This document shows positions 15,014 to 22,675 of a stretch of DNA of 24,146 bases, piece by piece. The stretch is from JBBDJG01 sp040880005. Its GTDB lineage: Bacteria; Actinomycetota; Thermoleophilia; Solirubrobacterales; JBBDJG01. The notes below the pieces were generated by a model. That model ran no database searches. It saw only the letters and a list, made by a program, of their open reading frames with translations, and was not told the origin of the DNA. The position numbers and the translations under genes are program-made. The DNA lies in contig JBBDJG010000018.1 of assembly GCA_040880005.1 (NCBI GenBank), positions 1-24,146 on the forward strand, read 5' to 3'. The first letter of the stretch is position 1, and every line of letters begins with the position of its first letter.

Positions 15014-16444
15014 CTAGCTGTTCGCCTGCGACAGCAGCCACAGGCCAAAGGTCGTGAAGCCGACCATCACGGCCAGCATCCAGTACTGCGAGCGTGTCGC
15101 CACTCTCACGTCGTCGTACATCGCCAACGCACGGTCGTGTGCCAGTACGAGTCCAAAAACGTGGCCGATGACGAGCACCGCCACCTGCACGTACCAGATC
15201 GCCGTCGCGCTCAGGATCGAGTAGTCGATCGAGCTGCCGGCGGTTCCGAACAGGTCCGAGCCGCGGCCGAGCGGATCCGAAGCCAGGTATGCCATCGCCT
15301 GCCCGTTGAAGACGAGGAATGAGACGTAGTGCGCCAGCACGTACGCCGCCGCGATCGGAACGAGCGTATGGGCAAATGATCGAGCCGATTGCACGAAGGG
15401 ACGATGGTCGACGCTGCGCACGCCGGCGATGCCAGTCGAGTAGATCGCCGCAATCAGTCCGATGGCGACAGCCATGCCGACGGTGCCGGCAAGCTCGATG
15501 CTGGCCACAAGGCCGAAGCCGATCGAATGGAAGAAATCTTGGACGCTCGCGGCGGCGGCGGCCCACCGCGAACCCTCGGAGGCTCCGTCGAACGTGACGG
15601 TGCCGATCGCGACGACTATGAAGCCGACCGTGCCCGGGATAACGTCCAGTGTCGTGAGCCCCGCAAGCGGTGGGCGCAACCCGAGCCTGCCGTCGCGCAC
15701 GCAGAGTGGCGATATGCGCGAGAAGAAATTGAAATAGACGGAGAAACCCTCGCCCACCCGCAGCCACGTGTCGGTGCCGAAGGCGGCCATCGCGACCAGC
15801 GTGTAGGCGCTGTACACCATCGCCGCGACGGCGATCCGTGACGGCAACTGCCCGTCGAGGTAAATCAACTCCATCCAGGTGAAGCAGAGGATCGGCAGAA
15901 TCGCCGGCCAACGGCCAAGCCACTCGGGATATCTGAACGGGCGTGGCAGCTCGCCGAGGATCCGAGCGGTCGTGAAGCCGGCCGCTCGCCCGATCGCGCG
16001 CCAGGGGTTGAAAGCGCGATACAAATCCCCGAAGAGCAGGCTGGCCGGCACCAACCCGACCCAGAAGATCACGAACACGAAGGTCGGCGTGAAGTTGGCC
16101 TGGGGCGATTCCGTACCGGCGAGGCCGGCCCAGATCGTCAGGAAGAGCAGCCCGACCCCGATTGCGCCGGCGGCGATCTCGATGACCGGATTGACGATCG
16201 CCATGCCGAGCCACCAGGGAAGCGGGCGAAAGCTGGCGTCTCCCTCGAGCTTCGGCGTTCGCCACAGCGTTGCGAGCGCGATGAACGACACGATCAGGAC
16301 CACCGCGGCCGCCCAGGCCAGCAGCCAGGTGGGAATCGGCACGTCGGCGCGGCCGCCCAGCCCGTGGGCGCTCGCAGCCTCGGGGACGGCCAACGTCCCC
16401 AAGGCTGCCGCCAGCGCCGCCAGTGAGGACCGCCGCCGGCTCAC
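15014..16444 (-). CDS. Polytopic membrane protein of unknown function
   Basis: A 476-residue protein with a cleavable-looking signal (MSRRRSSLAALAAALG to about residue 26, ending PEAASA) followed at once by HGLGGR and about ten hydrophobic segments. Recognisable conserved-looking pieces are FGDLYRAFNPWRAIG, WMELIYLDGQLPSR and FFSRISPLCVRDGRLGLRPP. Large actinobacterial proteins with this AHGLxGRxDxPIP start are sometimes annotated 'fenitrothion hydrolase'; I would not trust that functional name. The GTG start overlaps the TGA of the cupredoxin-like gene in GTGA, and the DsbA gene starts 31 bases after the stop, so it belongs to this operon. It might handle a metal or quinone together with the cupredoxin-like protein, but no catalytic motif is clear. 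Confidence 0.88.
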   Translation of the reverse strand: MSRRRSSLAALAAALGTLAVPEAASAHGLGGRADVPIPTWLLAWAAAVVLIVSFIALATLWRTPKLEGDASFRPLPWWLGMAIVNPVIEIAAGAIGVGLLFLTIWAGLAGTESPQANFTPTFVFVIFWVGLVPASLLFGDLYRAFNPWRAIGRAAGFTTARILGELPRPFRYPEWLGRWPAILPILCFTWMELIYLDGQLPSRIAVAAMVYSAYTLVAMAAFGTDTWLRVGEGFSVYFNFFSRISPLCVRDGRLGLRPPLAGLTTLDVIPGTVGFIVVAIGTVTFDGASEGSRWAAAAASVQDFFHSIGFGLVASIELAGTVGMAVAIGLIAAIYSTGIAGVRSVDHRPFVQSARSFAHTLVPIAAAYVLAHYVSFLVFNGQAMAYLASDPLGRGSDLFGTAGSSIDYSILSATAIWYVQVAVLVIGHVFGLVLAHDRALAMYDDVRVATRSQYWMLAVMVGFTTFGLWLLSQANS

Positions 16445-16878
16445 GGGCTCACGCGTATCCGGGCGATCTCTGCGCCGCTGTCGTGATCCTCGACCTCGAA
16501 CACGCCCTCGATGTCGGCCGGGAAGCTGAAGCGCGTCGCACGCCCCGCCTGCACCGGCCTTTCGATATCGAAACCGTGCACGTGGATCTCACCGTCGGTG
16601 TCCGATTTGACCGCGAACCGCACCCGCTCACCCGCGCCGTAGCTGAGCTTCTCGACGCCTCCGACGGGCTCGCCGTCGCGCAGCGTGATCACCGGGAGCG
16701 GCGGCTCGTCGTCGTCACTCGTTTTCGTCTCGGTCGTCGTTGTTGTTGTGGTGTCGCTATTCGTGGTCGGCTTCGTCTTCGTTTTGTCCTCGCTGTCGTC
16801 GCTGAGCACCACGAACAGCACGACCATGACGGCGATCGCCCCGATCGCCAGAGCGATCTTGGACGCTCTCGATTGCAT
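16441..16878 (-). CDS. Membrane-anchored cupredoxin-like protein
   Basis: A 145-residue protein with an N-terminal membrane helix (about 8-25), an acidic and threonine-rich linker (27-58) and a small beta domain (about 60-145) on the outside. The domain has cupredoxin-like strands: VRFAVKSDTDGEIHVHGFDI, then FSFPADIEGVFEVEDHDSGAEIARIRV. Possible metal ligands are His99, His101 and His132. The type-1 copper cysteine is absent, so it is not a blue copper protein but could bind copper in a type-2 or EfeO-like way, or not at all. AGGAGG stands seven bases before the ATG. The stop overlaps the next gene in GTGA. The upstream gene ends 45 bases before its start. Confidence 0.85.
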   Translation of the reverse strand: MQSRASKIALAIGAIAVMVVLFVVLSDDSEDKTKTKPTTNSDTTTTTTTETKTSDDDEPPLPVITLRDGEPVGGVEKLSYGAGERVRFAVKSDTDGEIHVHGFDIERPVQAGRATRFSFPADIEGVFEVEDHDSGAEIARIRVSP

Positions 16879-16943
16879 GCGATCCTCCTAGGTTCAGGCG
16901 CGGGCTTCGTCGCCCGTGCCGATCATCCGGTTTGGAGGATCGC
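16879..16943 (-). promoter_or_regulatory. Inverted repeat that could mask the ribosome site of the cupredoxin-like gene
   Basis: GCGATCCTCC (16879-16888) and GGAGGATCGC (16934-16943) are a perfect 10-bp inverted repeat. On the minus-strand transcript the downstream arm is exactly the Shine-Dalgarno sequence plus spacer of the cupredoxin-like gene, and the upstream arm lies in the last codons of the preceding gene. A smaller hairpin sits in the loop. If formed, the outer stem would hide the ribosome site until translation of the upstream gene opens it. Confidence 0.45.
16898..16919 (-). terminator. Hairpin after the four-helix membrane-protein gene
   Basis: GCGCGGGC (16898-16905) pairs with GCCCGTGC (16912-16919), eight positions with one wobble or mismatch, around a six-base loop. 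It begins four bases after the stop of the preceding minus-strand gene. There is no T-tract, so it may be a partial terminator or just the inner part of the larger inverted repeat. Confidence 0.35.
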
Positions 16944-17552
16944 GGGCGGCGGCCGTCTTGCGAAGCCGAACGCGAGCGTCGATCGCGCCGGGCTGATGAT
17001 GTCCGGCATTGCGGGACAGACAGGTGGACGGGACGCGCGTCGCCGGTGCAGCCGGTGCCGCCGGGCGGTGACCGCAACGTCGGCGCTGTCCAAGACTCGC
17101 ATCGAGATCGCGACTGCGGCGCCGAAAAGGAGCGCGAGCAGCGGGGTGAGCCAGCCCCGCGCACCAAGCACGGCTGCCAGACCGTCGGGGTGCCCCGGCG
17201 ATAGCCAGCTCTCCACCAGCTCCTGCGCGACGAAGATCGCGAGCAGCGCGAACGAGTATCGCAACCATTCGGAGCGCGGTCGGTGGACACGTCGTGTCGC
17301 GTTGTGTCGTAGCGCCGAAGCCGCCAGCGACGCGCCCACGAACAGCACTGCGGCACCTGCAAGCTTGGGCATTGCCGCGGCCAGGTAGTCATGGCCTTGG
17401 TGGGCGAGGGCGGAGCCCGACTCCGATCCGTACCCTGCTATGTAGCGCAGCTGATGGAGGCCCAGCGCTGCGAGCGCGAGCAGTCCCGTGCGCCGTGCCG
17501 TGTCCTTGATCCGCTGACCTTTCGCCACGTCAGGGGGGATTGTAGGTCTCAC
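16923..17552 (-). CDS. Four-helix membrane protein of unknown function
   Basis: A 209-residue protein with about four membrane helices (roughly 22-40, 61-82, 97-116 and 133-152) and a basic, proline-rich C-terminal tail. Histidines and aromatics cluster near the first helix (LHQLRYIAGYG) and in the following loop (HQGHDYL), which could be a binding site. I do not recognise a family beyond a general likeness to unnamed actinobacterial membrane proteins. The GTG start at 17552 is not supported by a ribosome site; a GTG at 17528 is an alternative that keeps all helices. It is the first gene of the minus-strand cluster with the cupredoxin-like, DsbA and VKOR genes, separated from them by 44 bases that contain a hairpin. 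Confidence 0.75.
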   Translation of the reverse strand: MRPTIPPDVAKGQRIKDTARRTGLLALAALGLHQLRYIAGYGSESGSALAHQGHDYLAAAMPKLAGAAVLFVGASLAASALRHNATRRVHRPRSEWLRYSFALLAIFVAQELVESWLSPGHPDGLAAVLGARGWLTPLLALLFGAAVAISMRVLDSADVAVTARRHRLHRRRASRPPVCPAMPDIISPARSTLAFGFARRPPPAILQTG

Positions 17553-17615
17553 GTTCGACGCGGGCGGCCGTGACTATCACGCGAATCGTTGCGGGCAACT
17601 ACCGAGCTGGCGACG

Positions 17616-17624
17616 AAAGGAGGT
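17616..17624 (+). promoter_or_regulatory. Strong Shine-Dalgarno sequence without a nearby start codon
   Basis: AAAGGAGGT is a near-perfect ribosome site, but no ATG, GTG or TTG stands within the next 15 bases. The first plausible start of the acyltransferase gene is the GTG at 17663, 38 bases on. A small GC hairpin (GGGGGAGCCCCC, 17628-17639) lies between and might bring the two closer. Confidence 0.35.
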
Positions 17625-17662
17625 CGAGGGGGAGCCCCCGTTATCGTCCAAAACTGGCGGGT

Positions 17663-18781
17663 GTGACCATCGACGATCGCAACACGGCACTGGAGGGCAT
17701 GCGCGCGCTGGCAGCGCTCTCGGTGCTGACCTTTCACGTGTGGCTCTACCAGATCGACGGACCGATCGTGCGCGACGGGTTGGCCGACACGGTGCTTTTC
17801 GAGGCGCGAATCGGTTTCGTTTTCTTCTTCCTGTTGTCGGGATACCTGATCTTCCGGCCCTTCTCGCGCGCCGCGCTTGGAACTGGACGGCCGGTCGCGA
17901 CCGGCGCCTATCTCAAGCGGCGTGCCGCGCGCATCGTGCCCGCCTACTACGCGGCGATCGTCGGCGCCTACGTGCTGATCGAAACCGCCGGCCAGGCGCC
18001 CGGGCGTCGCAGCGTAGGTCTCGACCAACTGCCGCTGTTCTTCGCCTTCCTTCAGAACTATTTCCCCGAAACCGCGCTGAAGCTCGACGCTCCGACTTGG
18101 ACCGTGGTGGTCGAAGTCGCCTTCTACCTGATCGTGCCGCTGGTGGCGCTGCTGGTTCTGCACCGCGGCGGAGCGGGAAGGCAGGTCGCGGCGATCGGCG
18201 CGCTCGTTGCGATCGGTTTGGCGTGGAACATGCTCACTCACCTGAACGACTGGCGGACCGTTGCGACGCACGTCCTACCAACGTTCCTGCCTTACTTCGC
18301 GCTCGGAATGCTGGTAGCCGTGATCGAGAGCCGGTGCGCGTGGCGACCTGCGGCACGTGCGAGTGCCACGCTGGCGCTGCTCGGCGCCGGGGCGATCGTC
18401 GCCAACGGATACTGGCACGCCACCGATCGATCGCAGGGACTGCTGATAGAGACGCTGCGGGACATGCCCGCCGCCCTGGGGATGACCGCCCTGCTCGTCG
18501 CCGCGGCGCTCGGCACCCGTACCGGCATGGCCTGGCTCTCTGACCGACCGCTGGTCTGGATCGGGACTGTTTCCTACGGTCTGTTCCTGTGGCACGTCCC
18601 GCTTATCGTGTGGCTCAACGGGCACGGTGCGCTTCCGGGTGGAGTGGTCGCGGGCGTCGCGATCGTATTGCCGGTTGCTCTGGCGGTCGGAGCGGCGAGC
18701 TGGTACGCGCTCGAGCGGCCGCTGATCGCAAAGGCGCGAGGACCGGTCAGCGCAACCAGGTCCGCACGATCGCGTTCGTGA
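17663..18781 (+). CDS. Acyltransferase-3 family membrane protein
   Basis: A 372-residue integral membrane O-acyltransferase of the acyltransferase-3 family (OafA/YrhL-like), which acetylates or acylates cell-surface sugars and lipids. Family motifs are RNTALEGMRALAALSVLTFH at the N-terminus with the catalytic-type His25, RIGFVFFFLLSGYLIFRPF, the RRAARIVPAYY block, PTWTVVVEVAFYLIVP in the middle, and GTVSYGLFLWHVPLI near the end. About ten membrane helices are visible and no SGNH domain is fused. The GTG at 17663 is the start that places the first motif at the N-terminus; the frame is open to 17570 upstream. Its last 35 bases overlap the end of the convergent glycosyltransferase gene. Its acceptor may be a product of the neighbouring glycosyltransferases (inference). 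Confidence 0.9.
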   Translation: MTIDDRNTALEGMRALAALSVLTFHVWLYQIDGPIVRDGLADTVLFEARIGFVFFFLLSGYLIFRPFSRAALGTGRPVATGAYLKRRAARIVPAYYAAIVGAYVLIETAGQAPGRRSVGLDQLPLFFAFLQNYFPETALKLDAPTWTVVVEVAFYLIVPLVALLVLHRGGAGRQVAAIGALVAIGLAWNMLTHLNDWRTVATHVLPTFLPYFALGMLVAVIESRCAWRPAARASATLALLGAGAIVANGYWHATDRSQGLLIETLRDMPAALGMTALLVAAALGTRTGMAWLSDRPLVWIGTVSYGLFLWHVPLIVWLNGHGALPGGVVAGVAIVLPVALAVGAASWYALERPLIAKARGPVSATRSARSRS

Positions 18782-19787
18782 ATCCGATTCCGTAGCGAAC
18801 GACGGCGGGCTTCTTGGAGTGACCGTGCAGCCGCTTGTCGACCGTGACCGGCACCTCGATGGCGGGAATTCCGCGCTTGATCGCTTCGATCATGAACTCC
18901 GAGGTGTGGAACTGCTCCTGGCGCAGGACGAGCTGCGGAAGCACGCTGGCACGCACCGCGCGATAGCCGTTGGAGCAGTCGCTGACCTTGGTGCGCGTGA
19001 TGAACGACACCATCTTGTTGAAGAAGACGATGCCCATCTCGCGCGCGAGGTGGTTGGGCGCGGCCTGTCCGAGCACGCGCGATCCGTGCGCCAGGTCCAC
19101 CTCGCCGTCGAGGACGGGCTCCACGAGGGTCGACATCTCTTCCGGGCGGTGCTGGCCGTCCGCATCGAGCGTCACGACGATGCGCGCACCCGAGTCCGAC
19201 ATCAATCGATATCCCGTGCGAAGCGCTGCTCCGCCGCCGCGATTGATCACGTGGCGTGCAACCGCCGCGCCGTGAGCGCGCGCGACGTCGCCCGTGCCGT
19301 CGCGAGAGCCATCGTCGATCACAAGCACGGCGGTCTCGACCCCGCAGACCGTACCCGGGATGCGGGGAAGCACCTCTCCGATGCTGCTCACCTCGTTGTA
19401 GGCCGGGATCACGACCGCGATTCGATCGCGAAACCGCTCCGGCAACCCCGCGATTCGGAACTCCTCCCACGCGATCCCCTCCAGAACGGCCGACAGCTCG
19501 CGGTCGACCCTGCCCGTCTGGGACATGTTGCGCAGCGTCAGCAGGAACAGCACGAAGATCGCGAACACGGCCAGGCCAAGGATGCGACCGCCGCTGCCCT
19601 TGCGGAAGGAGAAGAACTCGAGGATCGAGTCGGCAACCTCGGTCGCCGAGACGATCGCGAGTGCGGCGCCGGCGACGATCATGATCAGCACATCGACGTT
19701 GCGCAAGGAGCGCCGTCGAACGATTGCGAAGCCGATTACGCAAAGGCCGGCCAGCAGGCCGGTCACTCTCAGAGCCGAAAGGTCCAT
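18747..19787 (-). CDS. DUF2304-like membrane domain fused to a GT2 glycosyltransferase
   Basis: A 346-residue protein. Residues 1-95 hold three membrane helices with RRRSLRNVDVLIMIVAGAAL and end in LTLRNMSQTGRVDREL, which resembles the small membrane protein family DUF2304. Residues 120-346 are a GT2 domain of the dolichyl/undecaprenyl-phosphate sugar transferase type: VVIPAYNE at 125-132, DDGSRDGT at 158-165, LDADGQH at 207-213 and DCSNGYRA at 270-277. It should transfer a nucleotide-activated sugar to a polyprenyl phosphate on the inner face of the membrane. The ATG has no clear ribosome site. It lies downstream of the GT39-like gene on the same strand, a likely user of its lipid-linked sugar. 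Confidence 0.9.
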   Translation of the reverse strand: MDLSALRVTGLLAGLCVIGFAIVRRRSLRNVDVLIMIVAGAALAIVSATEVADSILEFFSFRKGSGGRILGLAVFAIFVLFLLTLRNMSQTGRVDRELSAVLEGIAWEEFRIAGLPERFRDRIAVVIPAYNEVSSIGEVLPRIPGTVCGVETAVLVIDDGSRDGTGDVARAHGAAVARHVINRGGGAALRTGYRLMSDSGARIVVTLDADGQHRPEEMSTLVEPVLDGEVDLAHGSRVLGQAAPNHLAREMGIVFFNKMVSFITRTKVSDCSNGYRAVRASVLPQLVLRQEQFHTSEFMIEAIKRGIPAIEVPVTVDKRLHGHSKKPAVVRYGIGFTNAIVRTWLR

Positions 19788-19865
19788 TGCGCGCGCAGGA
19801 TAGCGGTGGTGGTCTCCACCGGTCGGCGCAGCAGGGTCCCTGTTGGATGCGGGTTACACGATCAC

Positions 19866-19908
19866 GCGTTCGACATTTGCCGCGATATGCGCGGTCAACG
19901 TCGAACGC
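19866..19908. terminator. Symmetric two-step hairpin between the two glycosyltransferase genes
   Basis: The outer arms GCGTTCGAC (19866-19874) and GTCGAACGC (19900-19908) are perfect complements. The inner arms CCGCG (19880-19884) and CGCGG (19890-19894) are also perfect, with a five-base loop ATATG. Between them lie symmetric five-base internal loops that can pair partly. It follows the GT39-like stop and precedes the GT2 start on the minus strand. It could be a terminator, an operator or a leader structure; no T-tract follows. Confidence 0.45.
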
Positions 19909-19951
19909 CTCGTTGATCGCCTGAGGCCGCCGTAGCTATCTGTGAGGTTCG

Positions 19952-21373
19952 CTATCCAGACCCGCTGGCCACATGCACCCGTGCGCGCTTTGGAGACCGG
20001 CGCTCCGCGATCCATCCGGCAGCCGCAATCCAGATGTAGCTGGCGCCCGCCGCGGCGAGTGCCAGCACGATCGGCATCAGCGGCACGTTGCGTCGCGGCA
20101 CCGCGAGCAGCAGGCCACCGAGCACCGTTATGCCTGCGATCAGCACGCCGATCACGAGTGCCTCCCACCGACGGCGCCAGGCGAGCACTGCAAGCCCAAC
20201 AATCGCCAGCGCCAGGATCGAATAGTGGAACGCGATCCAGCCCGGGGCACGCATCGTCGGCCCCGATCCACGCCGCCAAACGTTCCACATCTTGTGCAGC
20301 ACCATCTCCGTGTAGCCGACGGGATGCTCGGAGAAGTACTTGCGGAAGTTCTCCCTGCCGATCCTGGCGAGCGCCGCATCCCGATCCAGGTTCGGGTACC
20401 GGCTGGCCACGCGATCGAGCAGATCGCTCATCTGGGTGTTCGCTACCTGCATGTCGCTGACGCTGGATTCGCCGGTGAACTGCTCGATCAACTTGCGCTT
20501 GGTCGGTAGCTGGCGCCCGTCGCCCGGGTAGTAGGTGGCGACGAACAGCGCTTTGCCGCCTCCGGTGGTCACGGGCACGAACTTATCGAGCACGACGTAG
20601 TTGCGCGCAGTCCACGGGATGAGAACGAGGGCGAACGAAACCGCGACCAGTGCCGCCGCCGCGACGCCCAGCTTGAGTTGGCGGGACCGAGTAACCCGCA
20701 AGAGTGCGAGCAGCGCGAACACGGCGCCGAACATCAGGTACTCGGGCCGTGTCAGGGCGGTCGCCCCGAGCAGCAGCCCCGGGACTGCCCAAGCCCACAA
20801 GGAGCGCCCAGGATCCGACGCCCACAAGAAGGACAGAACGGCTCCGCACAACGTGAATGCGGCGATCGGCTCGGAGACGTACTGCCCCGCGTTGTCGATG
20901 AACGTCGGATAGATCGCCGCAAGCAGCGCCGCACCGAGGCCGGCATACACCCCCGCCAGCCTGCGTGCCAAGAGGTAGACCAGTAGCACCATGATCGCTC
21001 CTAACAACGCGACGAAGCCGCGGGCCGCGTCGGGGTGGACGCCACCGGTGGCGTAATAGACGGAGGCGTGCACGAACGGCGCACCCGGAGACCAGTCGGT
21101 CGGATGGGCCATCTCGGGCGTGCCGTAGTGCCCGTCTCGATATAGGGCCTTGGCGATCTCCTGGTAGGCGACCTCGTCGTTGCCCTGGTAGGCGACGATC
21201 GAGTCGGCGCCAGGGTTGGCGGTTGGATGCGTGGCCTTGTACAGGCGCAGGCCGAATCCGAGCGCCACGATCGCCGCCAGGGCGAACAGGGTCCAGCGAC
21301 CTCCGTGGCGCGCAGGCAGGCCCGCAGCCCAGGAGGCGATCGTCGCTCGAATTCCGGCGAAACTCATCCGCAT
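19952..21373 (-). CDS. GT39-like (PMT/ArnT-type) membrane glycosyltransferase
   Basis: A 473-residue integral membrane protein of the dolichyl-phosphate-mannose-protein mannosyltransferase-like (PMT_2/ArnT) fold. The first extracellular loop carries the acidic motif YQGNDEVAYQEIAKAL, in which Asp75-Glu76 or so is expected to be the catalytic or metal-binding pair. Next come GAPFVHASVYYATG and the helix VSEPIAAFTLCGAVL. About ten membrane helices are followed by an extracellular segment (residues about 270-390) and a basic C-terminus. Such enzymes take sugars from polyprenyl phosphate and place them on proteins, lipids or polysaccharides outside the membrane. Two in-frame ATGs (21373, 21367) are equally possible starts. 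It diverges from the UDP-sulfoquinovose synthase gene with a 68-base gap, and the GT2 gene follows it. Confidence 0.88.
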   Translation of the reverse strand: MRMSFAGIRATIASWAAGLPARHGGRWTLFALAAIVALGFGLRLYKATHPTANPGADSIVAYQGNDEVAYQEIAKALYRDGHYGTPEMAHPTDWSPGAPFVHASVYYATGGVHPDAARGFVALLGAIMVLLVYLLARRLAGVYAGLGAALLAAIYPTFIDNAGQYVSEPIAAFTLCGAVLSFLWASDPGRSLWAWAVPGLLLGATALTRPEYLMFGAVFALLALLRVTRSRQLKLGVAAAALVAVSFALVLIPWTARNYVVLDKFVPVTTGGGKALFVATYYPGDGRQLPTKRKLIEQFTGESSVSDMQVANTQMSDLLDRVASRYPNLDRDAALARIGRENFRKYFSEHPVGYTEMVLHKMWNVWRRGSGPTMRAPGWIAFHYSILALAIVGLAVLAWRRRWEALVIGVLIAGITVLGGLLLAVPRRNVPLMPIVLALAAAGASYIWIAAAGWIAERRSPKRARVHVASGSG

Positions 21374-21441
21374 GATGCTATTGAGCGCAGTTTGCGGGTG
21401 TCCGTGTCGCCGGCTGCGCCAGTCCGTTACCTTTTGCCGCG

Positions 21442-22638
21442 ATGCGGATCCTGATTCTCGGCGGGGACGGATACCTCGGCTGGCCCACTGCGATGCGCTT
21501 CTCCACGCGGGGCCACGAGGTCTTCGTCGTCGACAACTTCTCGCGCCGTCGCTGGCACCACGAGCATTCGACCGACTCGCTCACGCCGATTCGGTCGCTG
21601 GCAGAACGTATCGACGCCTGGAAGGAAGTATCGGGCCACGAGATCAAGTCGTTCGTGGGGAACATCGAAGACGGCGAATTTCTCGACCAGGTCGTCGCGC
21701 AGGTCCTGCCGGAGACCGTCATTCACTATGGCGAGCAGCCCTCCGCGCCCTACTCGATGATCGACCGTCGCCACGCGGTTCACACTCAGCACACGAACGT
21801 GATCGGCACGCTCAATCTGCTGTTCTCGATGCGCGACCGGGTTCCGAACTGCCATCTCGTCAAGCTGGGGACGATGGGGGAGTACGGGACGCCCAACATC
21901 GATATCGAAGAGGGCTACATCGAGATCGAGCACAAGGGTCGCAAGGACACGCTGCCTTTCCCGAAGGTCCCCGGGTCGCTGTACCACTTGTCGAAGGTTC
22001 ACGACTCGCACAACATCCATTTCGCGTGTCGCATCTGGGGACTTCGCGCGACCGACCTCAACCAGGGCGTCGTCTACGGGATCGAGACCGACGAAACCAC
22101 GCTCGACGAGCGGCTCGCGACGCGTTTCGATTACGACGAGGTCTTCGGCACGGCACTCAACCGCTTCTGCGTGCAGGCTGTGATCGGCCACCCGCTGACC
22201 GTCTATGGCAAAGGCGGGCAGACACGCGGTTTCCTCAACATCCGCGACACCCTCCAGTGCGTCGAACTTGCTGTCGGCAATCCCGCCGAGCTGGGCACGA
22301 TGCGGGTCTTCAACCAGTTCACCGAGCAGTTCACCGTCTCGGAGCTCGCCGATCTGGTCAAGACGACCGGCTCGGAGCTCGGCTATGAGATCGAGATCCG
22401 AAGCTTTCCAAATCCTCGCATCGAGCTCGAAGAGCACTACTACAACGCGATCAACACGAAGTTGCGCGACCTTGGCCTGCAGCCGAACATGCTCGGGCCC
22501 GAGCTCGTACGGTCGATGCTCAAGACGATCGAGCGTCACAAAGATCGCGTGATCGAGCGCGCGATCGCTCCGAGGACGACCTGGCAGCCGGGTGAGCCCG
22601 AGGGTCGGCCTACGGTTCTCGGCGCCGGCGCCCAGTAG
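21442..22638 (+). CDS. sqd1: UDP-sulfoquinovose synthase, SQD1/SqdB type
   Basis: A 398-residue SDR enzyme that makes UDP-sulfoquinovose from UDP-glucose and sulfite. The NAD motif GGDGYLGWP is at residues 7-15. The family signature GEQPSAPYSMID is at 97-108, and KLGTMGEYGTPNIDIEEG at 141-158 carries Thr144. SLYHLSKVHDSHNI at 179-192 carries Tyr181 and Lys185, the equivalents of the Thr145/Tyr182/Lys186 triad of plant SQD1. RATDLNQGVVYG (202-213) is also diagnostic. Length and motifs match the plant, cyanobacterial and archaeal enzymes closely. The ATG follows TTTTGCCGCG without a clear ribosome site. No SqdX-like sulfolipid synthase is in the window; the nearest glycosyltransferase is the divergent GT39-like gene. 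Confidence 0.96.
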   Translation: MRILILGGDGYLGWPTAMRFSTRGHEVFVVDNFSRRRWHHEHSTDSLTPIRSLAERIDAWKEVSGHEIKSFVGNIEDGEFLDQVVAQVLPETVIHYGEQPSAPYSMIDRRHAVHTQHTNVIGTLNLLFSMRDRVPNCHLVKLGTMGEYGTPNIDIEEGYIEIEHKGRKDTLPFPKVPGSLYHLSKVHDSHNIHFACRIWGLRATDLNQGVVYGIETDETTLDERLATRFDYDEVFGTALNRFCVQAVIGHPLTVYGKGGQTRGFLNIRDTLQCVELAVGNPAELGTMRVFNQFTEQFTVSELADLVKTTGSELGYEIEIRSFPNPRIELEEHYYNAINTKLRDLGLQPNMLGPELVRSMLKTIERHKDRVIERAIAPRTTWQPGEPEGRPTVLGAGAQ

Positions 22639-22675
22639 AGCAGAACGCTCCGGCGTCCATACCCTCTTCCTACAT

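Noticed and set aside
14880..16265. A 461-codon frame overlapping the polytopic membrane protein gene
   Set aside because: It is Arg-rich, lacks hydrophobic segments and has no start overlapping its neighbours, whereas the chosen frame has a signal peptide, membrane helices and a GTGA junction.
16733..16760. GTT/GTG-rich microsatellite-like run
   Set aside because: It encodes the threonine-rich linker of the cupredoxin-like protein on the minus strand; too short and imperfect to call a repeat.
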